Origin: Nageia nagi
Taxonomy: Eukaryota > Pinophyta
Reading direction: 5' to 3'
Assembly: GCA_050084985.1 (NCBI GenBank)
Contig: JBITNC010000002.1
Coordinates: 28,644,001 to 28,708,000, forward strand
Length of the DNA stretch: 64,000 bases
The notes below the pieces were generated by a model. It did no database searches. It saw only the letters and a program-made list of their open reading frames with translations, and was not told where the DNA came from. Positions 1-12,060 of this stretch are shown here, one piece after another. Numbering within the stretch: position 1 is the first letter of the stretch; each line of letters opens with the position of its first letter. The translations under genes and the position numbers were made by a program.

Positions 1-344
1 TGTCCAAAGAATTGAGTGAAAGCCTCCTTAAGAAAATTAGAAGAGAAGTTAAATCTGCTGTGTTTTTGTTTGGCAAAGAAAAAGCTACAAGTCCTGATGG
101 GTTTTGAGTAGGTTTCTTTCAAGCCATTTGGGATATTGGTTAAAAAGATGACATTACTGCTGTCCAAGAATCTCTAATTGCAGGAAATATTCTGAAGAAA
201 GAAAGTGTTGTGCATACACAACACCACCCCAAAAAATTTGCATTTTTGAGGAAATTTGAGTGAAGTTGAGAGGATGACTAGCGAAAGGATGCATATTTTT
301 GTAAAACCAAGCTTCAAAATTAGTCTAAATCGTGGTTGCATGTT

Positions 345-2090
345 TTTGGGTGAGTGCAAAAGCACTCACTGAAAACGGTGCACCCAACCAAAATTTGCAT
401 TTTTCAAGGTCAAAATCTGCATTTTTCAAGGTCAAAATCTGCATTTTCATGTCTAAATCACACATATTAATGCCAATGAGTCACTCCATCATCATTGATT
501 GAAGAGAACTTTCCAATACATTGCATTTTGGAGTCATTCTGGTCAATTTTGGGAAATTTGGATAAGTTTTTACCTTTGGCGCACCAAATTTGCATAGTGG
601 AAAAGCACCCCTTTAAAATGGTGCGACCAAGTGGTTAAAGGCAGTTTGGGGACTTAGAATTTTTATGAAAATTGCTTAGGTGCATGCTTTTGGGTGAGTG
701 CAAAAGCACTCTTCTAAAATGGTGCCTCCAGCCAAAAGTGTCATACCATGCATTGGGCCAATTTTTGCATCAATCATCATGTGACACCTGTCCTTTGGGG
801 ATTGCATATTATAAAAGGGTTTCATGTTAGTTCATTAGCACTTTGGGTCATTCAATCTTCATTATGCATCAATTTTTGCAAAGGGCATCAAAAGCACTAC
901 CCCAAAATGGTGCAGTCTCTGTACTGGTGCATTTCAGGTCACTTTTTTTGCAAGTTATTCTGGTTTGAGCAATTCAAGACCCAAAAATAGTTGGGTGCAT
1001 GCTTTTCAAGGAGTGCAAAAGCACTCATCAAAAACGGTGCGTCAACCTTCCAAACACCCAAATCCAAGTCAAAAATTTTGATTAAGTATGGGGAAATCGC
1101 ATTAATGAGAATTAAACCAAAGTTTGTGACCCAGACACATGTTTTCCAAGAAGTGCAAAAGCACTCATCAAATTTGGTGCACCCAGATTCAAGGGGGTAT
1201 TTTGCGAGCACAAATTTGATTGAGTCCTGTAACCAAGGATGCACTAGGGGCATGGATTTGAAAGGGTGAAAAAGGACTCATTGAAAATGGTGCACCCTTC
1301 CTCCTAGACATGCATTGGACCTAACCATTGACCAATCCCAATGTGATATGTGTCATGGACCCAAATCTATGAATATCAGCTCACCCTTTAGCGTTTTCAT
1401 CTCATTTCATTTTGCCCAAATGCTCCCAATCGCACCATTTTCAAGTAGTGCAAAAGGACTAACCCAAAATAATGCGCCCAAGAGAAACAAGCTTACTAGA
1501 ACCCCTACATCATGTTATCCCATTTTTTTGGTAAAGTAATGTCTTTGGCAGTTTGCTCCATTTTTCTTTTGCCTTTTTGGCTGACTAACCTAAGAGCATG
1601 ATTTTTCTTCTTTTCTTCTTCTTTTCTACATTATTTTTGCTGAAAATCTAGGGCACATTTTTGCATAGTGAAAAAGCATCCATCTGAAATGGTGCACCCT
1701 AACCTGGAAGGATGATAAGAAATATTCTTCTAAGTATGGAAATCTTGCCTAAGAGTTGTGAGATTTGATTTTTTTGTGCCTTTCTCCACCAAGAAGCTAG
1801 GCACATGGTTTTCTGGGAGTGCGAAAGCACTCATCAAAAATGGTGCGCCCAGGAAGAAAGTGATTGGACTTTGGCTAAGTGTTGGACAGTCAAGGGTAAG
1901 AAGGAGAAGGTAACGAGTGGCACCTCATGCATCGAGCCGCCCTCTTCTCGAATAGTGAGCTTACATAGTTCATTTCTTGTTTATAAAAGGGCACTCGTTG
2001 CACATTTTTGCAAGATATTTCAATTGCCCTACCCTGAACGTTCAACCATCTACCTCAGCCAAGAGGACTCACCCAAAACGATGTGCCCTA
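345..2090. repeat. Degenerate array of hairpin-bearing GTGC motifs
   Basis: About eleven copies of one motif are spread at 100-240 bp intervals. The core is GAGTGCAAAAGCACTC, a 6-bp inverted repeat around AAAA. It is followed after 6-12 bases by AAAATGGTGC or AAAACGGTGC and usually CACCC or CGCCC. Exact or near-exact cores lie at 352-367, 696-711, 1011-1026, 1151-1166 and 1817-1832. Weaker copies lie near 592, 883, 1264, 1446, 1664 and 2061. The sequence between copies is not obviously repeated. No coding frame spans the region. The array ends just before the coding block at 2176, so it may be the leader or LTR of the same element, but no LTR ends were found. Confidence 0.75.
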
Positions 2091-2175
2091 TCAAGTTTGG
2101 CCTTTTGGAGCTGCATCAAGGAAAATTCAGGCCCTTTTCATCCATTCTCATCATTTTAAAGAGGAATTTGCTTGA

Positions 2176-5100
2176 TTGAAGATGAGTTCCAAGGCAAAAT
2201 TCGCTCCAACTAAGCCCAAGAAACCCCAAAAGCAGCTATACGAGAGACATGTTACTGAAGACCAAATGGAGAGGCTTCTCAAAGAAAACCAGCTAGAGTT
2301 TGAAGAAAGGGAAAGAACAAACCTCCATGAACCCAAATTCAAGGGGAATACGGATTGGGGAAACATCAATCCTATTCAAACTATTATTGCTTCATCCAAA
2401 ATTAGTAAAGAAGATTTACAAGATGAGGTTATCCATTCATGTGGTTTATTCAATGCTGCCATGTTGCCATTTGTTGTTCCTTTTCCTGATTTGTGTTATG
2501 AGGTGGCAAAATACTGCAAATTAGACAAGAGATACCTCTTGGATACAGAGGGGAATGTAATTATAAACTTCAGCCTTGAAGGAATTGAAAAGGCCTTTGG
2601 CTGGAAAAATGAAGGAGATGAATACACGGAGGTCAATTCTATAGAGTTTCATGATAGTACAGCCAAACCTGGAGATTACATTAAAAATTGGTAATACATT
2701 GATTGTCAGGGCATCCAAGGCCAAAGGCTTATCAATGTCAGGAGGGAGTTCATCCCTACAGTGTCCAAACTAATTACCTTGTTGTCTAGGGTCACTGGAT
2801 AGGAAAATGATACCAAATACAAGAAGGAATTCATAGGCTTCATAGCCATAATTAGTCATGGGCAGATCTTAAAGTGGAGTCGGGTGATTAGTGATGCCCT
2901 ACACTCACAGTTGGCTTATTTGGGGTCTTCCATGAGGTTTTACATGAATTCTTATCTAGTTTACTTGTTGCAGCATGGTAAGTGTGGTCTCATGCTAATG
3001 AGAGGCAATTGGGAAATAAGGTTGTCCTAGTGTGGAATGTCTATCCAAAGTGTTGGTATCATAATAAATTCAGGCACTTCTATATGAGAAATGATGAATG
3101 GAAGTATGCCGTATATAAAAAGATAAAAGAAGAATTAGTAGTCAAGAGAATTTTTTACTCAACCATCCAAGCCATTTGTGGGCATGCTGATTTCTACCTC
3201 CAGTATTCAGAACACACCTACATCAGAGTCTATGGCTCTGAAGAACAACCTCTTTTACTGCCCTAGTATGCCAATGATCATCTAGTCTTCATGGAATTTG
3301 CCATACAATTACCGTTTGTGAAGGAAAGGGTGCGGAGAAGGAAAGATGCTACCTTAAACCTACCTGTTGCCATTTCAAGCTATATTTGCAAAATGTGGGT
3401 TGAGGCCAAAAGTATGAGAAAGGAGTTGCAGCAGTATACTTTATATAGAGAGGTTGTAGCCAAGAACTACGACCCAAGAGGTCTCATGGCCGATTTCTAT
3501 GATATTGGCTTTGTCAAGCCTGTAACTTAAAAACACAAATCCTTGGGCAATGTACAAAGATATATGAATGTAAGGATGAGAAGAAGATAGATGAAATTTA
3601 CACAACCCTGAATAAGAACAAGGCTCCTCTCAGGCATGGAAAGAAGAGTGTTGCTCGGCCTACAACCCAAGGGGTTAAAAGTGATAAGCAAAAAATGGAG
3701 AGGCCTAAGGAGGTCCCACTTAGGATCAGAAAGTCTACACCCAACAATAGTATGCCTTCTCCTTCAGTTGGAAGGTCTCCCTTGCCTTCTCTTGGAAAGA
3801 GACAAGGGACTATTGGACAACATGCCACCATGGGCAGTTCTAAACAGAAGGTGAAGGCCAATGTGGTTAGAATTAGTAAAGAGGTGACTAACCTTAAGGA
3901 AGTTGGCTATGACAATGTTCCTTTGTGCATATTAGAACAAGTTGTCATGTACCCCCAAGGGAGTTGTGCTTAAGATTCTCCTGTGAAAGAGCTAGGTAGC
4001 ACTCCACATAAACCCTTGCATCTCAAAATTCGCAAAGAAAAGGTCCTTCCTATACAAAAGAGATAGGTAGCACTCCACCTAAACCCTTGCGCCTCAAAAT
4101 TCGTAGAAAAAAGGTCCCTCCTATACAACCTAGCTCCAGTTCTTCTAGTTCCTCCTTTTCTTCCTCAGACGAAGAGAATTACGAGGAATCAGGCTCAAGA
4201 ATGGAGAAGGTGATGATGATGATGCCGAGTCAAATGCACAAGATGATGAAATTTACCTCTTGCAAGAAGAGAATGTAGATGCAAGAGCTACTACACCATA
4301 TGACACAAAGAATGAGACTCTCCCACCAGATGATAATGAGATCATAGATATAGAGCGGATGGATGAAGACTTTGATGATATCCAAATTGTTGGAGTAGAA
4401 TGTGCCAAAGATGTGGGTACATCCAAAACTCCCCCTTCTAATAATAGGAAGAAATCACCTTCGTCTTCACAAAAGGAACCACCCAAAAGGACTTGCAATG
4501 AAAGATCACCTCAGCATCGTAGGAGGGTTCACTCGTTAGGAGGGGATGGTGGAGATGAAGAAGATGAAGGCGATACTGAAGAGCAAAAGAAGAAGAGGAA
4601 GCAAGATGAACATCAAGGCAAAGAGGTAGCTCTCATTCAAGATACTCTAACAAAGAGGATGAGTAAAAGCTAAATGCTAGAACAGAGGTTTCCTCCCAAG
4701 CCAACCATCGAAAACCCATAACTTTATCTGGATTACTGCCTTAGAGCTCTGAACATGAGCATGGCTCATGATGATGACATCGACCTAGATTTGAGGTCTG
4801 AGGATGAAAAAAAGGAGCTTTCTGATGGTGAGAAGGTTCATAGAGTTGACACTTATGTCTCCACTAGCAAAAAGGATATCATGGTGAGCCATTGCTACAC
4901 AAAAGAAAAGCACCCTAGAGATCCTAAGGATTGTCTGATTGAGACCTTCAAAATGCCAACCAAAATGGGGTTGTCTGCCAAAAAGCATATTGTTGCCCAA
5001 AACACAACAATAATAGAGCATGAAGGCTATGAGGCCAAGAAGGAGGTAAGATGGCTAAAGAAAGAACTTACTGTCGGTAGAAATATGCTCAAGGAATTCA

Positions 5101-5309
5101 AGGCAGTGAGCATGACTCCTGAAGAACTCAAGAGGCAAGCTTTGTTCAATGCTGGGTGGATTGTGATGAGAGACACCTTGAACAAGGAGATGATGGAGAT
5201 TATTGAGAAGCTAGCGTCTCAAATATTCGACCTCATCGAAGGAGCTGAATTGAGGGAAATGAAAAAGCAAGTGTCTTTCCTTTCTTTGCAAAATGCAAGA
5301 AAGTTTTGA
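2176..5309 (+). pseudogene. Degenerate unidentified coding block, probably transposon-derived
   Basis: A chain of open frames in all three plus frames reads as one broken protein. The first frame (2176-2694, 172 aa) has a Lys/Pro-rich start and a segment ending in IEKAFGW. Its stop is followed in another frame, near 2740-2975, by protein-like sequence including FIAIISHGQILKWSRVISDA. Further pieces lie at 2982-3266, 3291-3530, 3695-3973 and 4260-4673; the last is acidic and Lys-rich. The piece at 4755-5309 (184 aa) has a charged, probably helical C-terminus. Ser-rich runs occur at 4130-4170. Several frameshifts and stops show that it is not functional as a single gene. The style recalls the long non-RT proteins carried by some plant retroelements, but no domain could be named. 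Separate small genes are less likely. Confidence 0.5.
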
Positions 5310-5786
5310 ATTACATAGGTATTTAGACCCTCTTTTGAAACACTAGCAATTTAATATTCTCTCTGACATTGCTGTAATCGTTTTTACTTACTCAATACCA
5401 TACCAATCAACTCCTACAAGCTTCTGAGTTGTACGCATTTCCCTTTATTTAACTTTACAAATGCTGTACTACTGCTCACTCTGTACAGATGCCATAAAGT
5501 TCTGTAAAGTGAAAAACTAGGTTTTGTCCACTTGGTAGCTTTTATTCATGATTTTGACCTTCAATTTCTGACAACAAACTTTACTAAGAATTTTATGTTC
5601 ATGGATCCAATATCTTTTTTCCAAATTCAATGGTCTTACACATGATCTTTGATCTGCAATGCCTTCAATTTAGCTGTCTTGAACTAGCATTCTCATGCTG
5701 ATAGCTATGCATCAATATCTCAACATATTCCCCATACATGTAGTAAGCCTAGGAACATCTTAGAACAGCCATGGCAGATCTCCTGC
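5310..5786. other. AT-rich gap, probable 3' flank of the diacylglycerol kinase
   Basis: No coding frame, repeat or RNA gene was recognised. If the last kinase exon at 5787-5834 is right, the upper part would be the 3' UTR of that minus-strand gene. Confidence 0.4.
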
Positions 5787-5834
5787 TCAGACACCATGAT
5801 AAGAACCAGAAACATATTTGAAATAGAAGAAACA
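5787..5834 (-). CDS. DGK: Candidate last exon of the diacylglycerol kinase
   Basis: Reading on the minus strand, an AG acceptor just above 5834 opens a phase-0 frame of 15 codons and a stop (CFFYFKYVSGSYHGV). It joins in frame to the preceding exon, which ends in HHGQ. The intervening intron would be 265 bp with a GT donor. Cluster I kinases usually continue after HHGQ with a longer tail of a few tens of residues, and no such tail is visible in 5310-6090. A second reading from 5815 (beginning MFLVL and containing VSE) resembles that tail weakly but lacks a usable acceptor. A third option is read-through into the intron, which adds six codons. The exon is a guess that a transcript would settle. 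Confidence 0.3.
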   Translation of the reverse strand, partial: CFFYFKYVSGSYHGV

Positions 5835-6099
5835 CTCAATGTTATACGCATCAATATTCAGATGTAATTTGTGAGTGTACAAATGTAACTGCCTTGACAT
5901 TTAAGACTTAATTAGAACCATTATGCCACTTCGGTTTTGTTATATAAGTTCACAATAATTCCATGCCTACAAGATTACCCACAAAAAAAGTTATCTAAAA
6001 TGGGTATTTTATCTCTAAGAATGCCAATGCTTATCCTCAGGTATTTGAATTTCAAGCAAAAAAGGGCTTAATAACAAATCAAGAGACCAAGAGAGAAAC

Positions 6100-6237
6100 C
6101 TGTCCATGATGAGCTATTTCTAGAATACTAGGTCGTTGGATCCATGGTTCTCCATCAATTTGCACAGGAAAAGATGAAAATGTGTGGATCCTTATCAACT
6201 GCCCTTGTGCAAGCCTTCGTGCACGTGAAAGCCCCAC
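6100..6237 (-). CDS. DGK: Diacylglycerol kinase exon: end of the accessory domain
   Basis: 46 codons in phase 0, bounded by CAG acceptor and GT donor. The frame begins VGLSRARRLAQGQ and ends with QIDGEPW and EIAHHGQ. This is the C-terminal part of the diacylglycerol kinase accessory domain, where the QIDGEPW segment is a family hallmark. The exon upstream is 1,407 bp away. There are no stops or frameshifts, and every splice junction preserves frame, so the gene looks functional here. Confidence 0.92.
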
Positions 6238-7644
6238 CTGTAACATAAATATCAAATAAGAGAAGTCTATATTTTAAATTCTGGAATAAGACCTAAAAAC
6301 ATAATAGCTGAAATCTATTACATAAAACTGGTCAACCTCTAGTCACATAGACATATGATGTCTAAATCATATGATGACCAAAGTAGCAAATTATAAGTTA
6401 AAACTATCATTTTGAGACATAACACAAAAATGTCAAACAGCATAGCTTGATGTGTTTTACTCAAAAGTGATTCATTTCCTTCGGAAATATAATCAAAGAC
6501 TGAAAATCAACTTCGATCTCCTCCTCAATTTCCGCTTGATCCCTAGTAATAATGTTGACCCATTCACATGGAGGCTTAGGTTTGGGTCTGCATCGTGCCT
6601 TATTCATTGTATTCAGAACATCATTTGGCTGCATTTTTTTTGTTAGGGCTTTGTTAAAGCTTCGATTACTATTTTGGATAATTCGCATTATATGACATAT
6701 GGCATATTTATGAACTTGAGTTTTGAAAATTTGAATGTAAATTTAATATTGATCATTTTTTTTTATATTTTTCCATTCATATGCATGTCTAATTTTATAT
6801 TTGAATTGCATACTTTCTTGTGATATTGAAAGCAAATATGCATTTTAGTAAATTTGGGTATACTTTTATATTAGTTTTGCATTTTTTAATTTGCCAAGTT
6901 TTTGCCACATTCAAGTTTTCTAAATGTTTTGATACCAAGTATTGGCTTGAGTTCAAGTCTCGCCCTTATGTATTTAGCTTTTATTTCTTTTTAGTTTTTA
7001 AGTCCCTTTCAGGCTTCTATGGCATTCTGTAATTTGTATGCAGGCTTTTTTTTAAATCCTATTGAACTAATTCAATCACCTAAAGGCTAAGGACATTAAT
7101 GACTTTTCTTTCTCTGTAAAATGCTGGGGGTTTTATCCATTGCAAAAAGTTTAACCTCACAAACAAGATTTAGTTTTACAGAACAATGGCCTATGTCAGT
7201 CTACAAGACAAAAAGAATTAAAACAAAAAAATGAAACATTGAAACAAATATTTAAAAAAAAATCATTAAAAACCCAAAAGCCCCTAGCAGAACCTGCTCT
7301 AATCTCATAGAGATCCTCGCAGTAAAATAATTATTTCTTTTTTTTGAAAGTACAACACAGTATGTTCTTAAACTTGTATTTACTCTTCCAGAGAAATCAT
7401 TTTTAAATTTCAAATTTAAAGCTAACAAAATATTTAATATAAAGGATCGGGTAGAACTTTTTACTTAAAAGGTAAGTACCAAATATATTTAAATGTTCCT
7501 ACACCAATAATAAATGAAACAAAAACCATAAACCTGCACTAATGCACATGACAATATATTCCAGTAGCTCTTAATGGCATATACATAGTAAAATAAATAG
7601 TTGGCCAAAGTGTAGATTATCATATTCTTAATTTAAAATAATAC

Positions 7645-7809
7645 CTGAAGCTTTCCAAGGTGCCATGTTCCACAGATGCTGACAACTTCAAGCACCTTAT
7701 CATGCATTGATTGTGGATCGAAATCATCAAAATGTTCATCTTCATTTTGCCACAGATCTACGCCTCCCATGTAACTTCCAATATTTGTTACAAGGACACC
7801 TTCAGAATC
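7645..7809 (-). CDS. DGK: Diacylglycerol kinase exon: accessory domain core
   Basis: 55 codons, phase 0 at both ends, acceptor CTGCAG and donor GTATT. The frame contains NIGSYMGGVDLWQNEDEH, then QSMHDKVLEVV and GTWHLGKLQ. These are highly conserved in the accessory domain of plant diacylglycerol kinases, which packs against the catalytic domain. It joins directly to VGLSRARR in the next exon. Confidence 0.95.
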
Positions 7810-7895
7810 CTGCAGTAAAACACTAAATTCTTTTCATAGCTAGAAATTAGAATAGCAGAAAGGTATCACTCAACCGATATATTGCCAACATTTAC

Positions 7896-8015
7896 CTCTG
7901 GAACATCTATGTCCTTTCCATCAACCTCAAGACGAATTTGCCAAGGGAGGTCTGCACATGTCCTATCAACAATGTCTTTTGCACCTTCTTTTGCATACAG
8001 CATTTTGTTCATAAA
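7896..8015 (-). CDS. DGK: Diacylglycerol kinase exon: start of the accessory domain
   Basis: 40 codons, phase 0. The frame starts FMNKMLYAKEGAKDIV and includes DLPWQIRLEVDGKD. It continues from KFYNQ in the exon upstream and into DSEGVLVTNIG downstream across an 86-bp intron, the shortest in the gene. The 1,475-bp intron above it (8016-9490) is AT-rich and shows nothing recognisable. Confidence 0.93.
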
Positions 8016-9490
8016 CTGCATGAAAAGCAAACAAATAAGGTTAAAGGACTGAATTTGCAGGGCATCACTGGGCCCTGACCAAGGTCATAGTTTGACCAAA
8101 AACGCAATGCCAACAACATTTATACAACATGGCTAATCTGACACTTTTAAACTGATTTTAAATCTGTATAAGTTGTATAAAACCTTAAGAATTAGGAAGG
8201 ATCTAGTTTTCAAGATACCTAAATAGTAAATACCCAAACAAGCAAATCACATGACAGTAAAATGGACGCATGCAACTGCATAAGTGACTACCAAAGCTAA
8301 GAAGAATCCCAAAATGCAATGTTGCACAACTTCTGAAAAGAAGAAAAGGAATCTTCCACTACAAGGATGGCTACACTCCTCATCAAATGTGAACTAGTGT
8401 GTGATTCTAAAAGAAGTGCTGAGAATGCAGGAAGAAAAAAAGGTAAAGTTCAAGAAGAACAAATTTTGGTTCACACAGACATATACATATATCAGGATTC
8501 TAAATTTCTTCTGTTAGACGGCCAATTTCAATATATAGCACTTCATAAAAACAATCAACATTGAACTGTGAGAATTATTGATAGTTATTTGAATCATTGA
8601 TTTATTTACATTGTAAAGTGCCATGGTTCATAAATGCTAATATAGTAATGAGAATGTTAAAAATTAAAACAACTAATGGCCCCTATTTAAAATGAGTAAA
8701 AAATAGAAAATGTACAACTATAGAAAGAAGAATAGAAAGCACAAGATACCCATTTTTATCCTTTGCCATGCTCCCAAACGCATGTACACTCATTTGCATA
8801 TTGAAGTCAGTATAAGTATATTCTTAAATAACACTTACGCTTTATAGTGCTTTCCCTGCCTTGCCCCTAAGTCTTCTACTTTCCTACTCTGCATAACTTC
8901 TCTACACATTAACAGCTTTTGGTTGTTTCTTATGTTGTGTGGCAGGCTCCTGTTATCATGTTTCCAAATGATTGGACAAGAGAACTATAAGATCCCACAA
9001 AAAAGAATTGAAGCATGTATAAAGTATATTAATAACTTGAAAACCTGTCACATCTGTACCCATTAGTCCTCTAATTATGAAAGGTTTGATGATTGGCTTC
9101 ATATTCCTTATCTTAAGAGAAAATTATGAAGGCTATTACTATTAATATCTTGATCATGACCATCAATTTATATATGTTTTACAAAATCTATGAAATGTTT
9201 TCATTTATCGAGAAATAAACATACTCCATACTAGAAGCCGTGCATCTAATTTCTTTGTTGACATAAATGTCACAATTAGCATTCAGGCAAACATCAAGCA
9301 TTGTGTTTCAATAAATATACTAAGAAAGCACTGCTTGTTTGTACTGTATGCTTGAGTCAAATTGAGCCTTGGGAATTAAAACAAAAAATAAAAGCTGCTA
9401 AGTCTTACAGAATGCTAAATGACTTGTTACAAAATATGAATAGACGTGTAAATGAACTTTAAGGTTTCCTCTACATGCCATGTCAAATAC

Positions 9491-9567
9491 CTGATTATAA
9501 AACTTTTCTGGACTTTCTTCACGAAGCAGATGAATATCCAGAGCAACCTTTGCATCACATCCAATTC
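9491..9567 (-). CDS. DGK: Diacylglycerol kinase exon: [13 protein letters not shown] segment
   Basis: 77 bp. The first two bases complete a glycine codon split by the intron above (…NYLG). The frame reads [18 protein letters not shown] and ends KFYNQ. This is the junction between catalytic and accessory domains, conserved in plant diacylglycerol kinases. The intron above is 109 bp and the donor is GTATTT. Confidence 0.93.
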
Positions 9568-9676
9568 CTGTTAACATGGATGCAATAATATCATATATTT
9601 ACAAAATATGCTTCAAGTAAACTTCCAATTCAAATGACAAACATTAAGATAAGTCGACAATGCAAAAACAATATAC

Positions 9677-10058
9677 CAAGGTAATTGTTCATAAATTTGA
9701 TTGATGAAACATGAGTGCTCTGATTTTGCTTTGACTGCCTTTCTGTTATGGTTACTTGCCAACGGTCAAGCATTGTAACTGCTGAATTTTCTATATGGTG
9801 CAAAACCATGCATAAGCCACCCTGTCTTTCTACTGCACCAAGGCCTCCTCCCCAAGACAAAACTCTTGCTAGGTCATTCCCTGTACCTGCAGGAAGTATA
9901 GCAACAGGAGGAGGAGATTCATAATTTTGTTTATCAATAGCATCAAGAACCCAACCCACGGTACCATCTCCACCACAAACAAGAACTCTGAAGTATGGTA
10001 CTTGACTAAATAGAGCCAAGCCCACATCAGGACCCTGAGTTGGACTTAGCTCAAACAC
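9677..10058 (-). CDS. DGK: Diacylglycerol kinase exon: catalytic domain with GGDGTVGW
   Basis: 382 bp (127 codons plus one base). The frame begins [17 protein letters not shown] and carries the ATP-binding loop [34 protein letters not shown] follows, and the frame ends KFMNNYLG at the donor GTATAT. Diacylglycerol kinase phosphorylates diacylglycerol to phosphatidic acid, attenuating or producing lipid signals at membranes. Both glycine-rich motifs are intact, so activity is expected. The acceptor is TTTCAG, and the upstream partner is the long first coding exon, reached through an unusual GC-donor intron. Confidence 0.96.
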
Positions 10059-11190
10059 CTGAAACAAGCAACTATCATATTATGTTAAAAAAGTGTATAT
10101 TGATGTAAATCTGATATGTTACATAGCAACACTTAATTCTGATATTCAATGTAGAAGATTAATAACAAGTTTACCAATCAAGGATGTTCCACAACAATAT
10201 ATCAAAAACACACTTGGTATAAAGTAAGGCATAGTAGAGAATGAAAGCAAGCAATTACATCATAGCAATCTAGATATTTATTCTAACAAGTACCAAAATA
10301 TTTAATTACAATTACATATGCAAATTGAAAAAACCTACAACACTGTCAAAATACGGAATACAATGGATGGTGACAAAAGGTAACCTATTGCCATTTGGAA
10401 TCTCATTTGTAACTGCCAAAAGTAACAGGTCTGGAAAGTGCTGCCAGAAACAATGAAGACTATTGGCTTCAAGAGATATCCAGACCATCGTTCAAAAAAT
10501 CGCAGGTAATTGCAAAAAAATCGTGATTCCTGCCATGTTTTTCCGGCGGCAAGGAACTCATCCACGGACTTCCAGATGAGTTTTTGCAAGTACAAGGCAA
10601 GAAACTCATGGGAAAAATTACAAGTTGCTCACGAGAAACTTATGTACTTTCCCAACAGAATGTAAAAAAGCGTAGAAAATTACACATTCGGGGTTAAATA
10701 GTAAACTTAAGGGTTATTTTTGGTCATTTCATCCTTGTTTCACTCCATTTTGATATGTAGGTCTGCATTTTGAGGATTCAAAGTTTCTCCATCATGGATT
10801 TCGAACTTTTCACCAGAGATTTCAAGCCTTTTAGCGACTAAACCAAGGGTTTTCAGTTTTGATCACAAATTTTAAGAGGTTAGGTTTTTTATTTTTCTAT
10901 AAAGCAAATTATTATTTTTGTTTGTTTAAACTTTATACAATGCCCATATTTGAAATGGTTTTTTTTCTCTTATTTTGTAGATTTACCAAAACAATCAGGG
11001 TTAGAGTTTTTTATTTATTGTTTATCAAACTCTTTTTGTTTCGTTTTATTGTTATAAGTTGATTAACGTGTTCCATTACTAGATTATACATTATTTGAAT
11101 GTAGATTCATTAAAACTTAGGATTTTCTATTTTTTTAAACAAAATTATTATTATTTTCTTTTCTTTTTTGGTATGCCTATAACTCAAATG
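10059..11190. other. Diacylglycerol kinase intron, part next to the catalytic exon
   Basis: First part of the 4,226-bp intron (10059-14284). It is AT-rich with no host coding sequence. Around 10400-10620 base composition is more balanced than in the surroundings. This stretch may be the flank of the transposon remnant that follows, but no terminal repeats were found. Confidence 0.5.
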
Positions 11191-12060
11191 GGTTTTTTGT
11201 TTGTAGATGGCTTTCGAAGATGGCGGCCATTCATCTCTATTACCAAGGAAGGATCCTTTTGGAAGTATGAGAAGAAGGGTCTTCTTCGAAATCAGGTTAT
11301 TTGCAACTACTACAAGAAAAGCTACAACTGTGGTATTCATATGTTCAAATACCATCTTGCAAGGTTACCTAGTCAAGATGTGGGGCTTTGTGATGTTGTG
11401 GACCCTGATGTCGTTCGTACGATATAAGCCCTACTTTGTTCCAAAACAGAAGAAGATAGAAAATAAAAGAACCAAGGTTGCAGTTGGAGTTGGGCTTGGG
11501 TACTTCAACTTTATTGATTATGTGTCTTGTGAGTTAGTATCAGCATCAAAGTCTATTTTTGGCCCACACGTTTTGTTTTCAGGTGGTAATATACAAAGGG
11601 TTTCTTTGTCCCTCGTGGAGAGGCACAACCTTCCCTTAACATTACAACATGGGGGAAATAAAAGGTCAATGCCACCCAAACAACAACTGCAAATTTTTGG
11701 TACTATTGCAACATTCTTTTTAATGTTGCAAGTAGTCTTTACTAGCCTACCATGGTGATAACATTCATCACAATTGGAAGAGGGATGAAGACCCATACCA
11801 CAAAGGATTTGAGCAGTCCTTTGCTTGAGGATGCAGTTGCCCAACACACAAGCCCTATTATATGACCAAAGTAAGGTTTGGCAAAAGAAAAAACACAATA
11901 TTTTATCAGATGGGTAGATATGCAAGGAATTGCACACTTGTCAACTACATTGTGGCTTCAAAGTCAATCAATAATCTTCTTGAAGTTGGTTGCGTGTCTA
12001 GTGAGGTCAAAAATACACACATGCTTTTTATCTATGTTCTATTTGCATAATTTTCAGAAT
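11190..12060 (+). mobile_element. hAT transposase remnant (BED zinc finger and DUF659) inside the kinase intron
   Basis: Three frames carry pieces of one plant hAT-type transposase, antisense to the host gene. Near 11221-11370 a BED-like zinc finger reads WKYEKKG…ICNYYKKSYN…HMFKYHLARLP. The second metal-binding Cys is replaced by Tyr, while the later His residues remain. Near 11448-11700, in another frame, the linker contains SASKSIFGP and VERHNLPLTLQ. Near 11910-12030 a third frame reads RNCTLVNYIVASKS…SSEVKNTHMLF, matching the DUF659 region. At least two frameshifts separate the pieces, and the dimerisation domain is not visible. It is an old, inactive copy; terminal inverted repeats and a target duplication were not located. 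Confidence 0.7.

Noticed and set aside
8367-8564. 65-codon plus-strand frame in a kinase intron
   Set aside because: Short, antisense to the host gene, with no recognisable features; chance frame.
11518-11937. 139-codon minus-strand frame in the kinase intron
   Set aside because: It is antisense to the recognisable hAT pieces and has no domain of its own.
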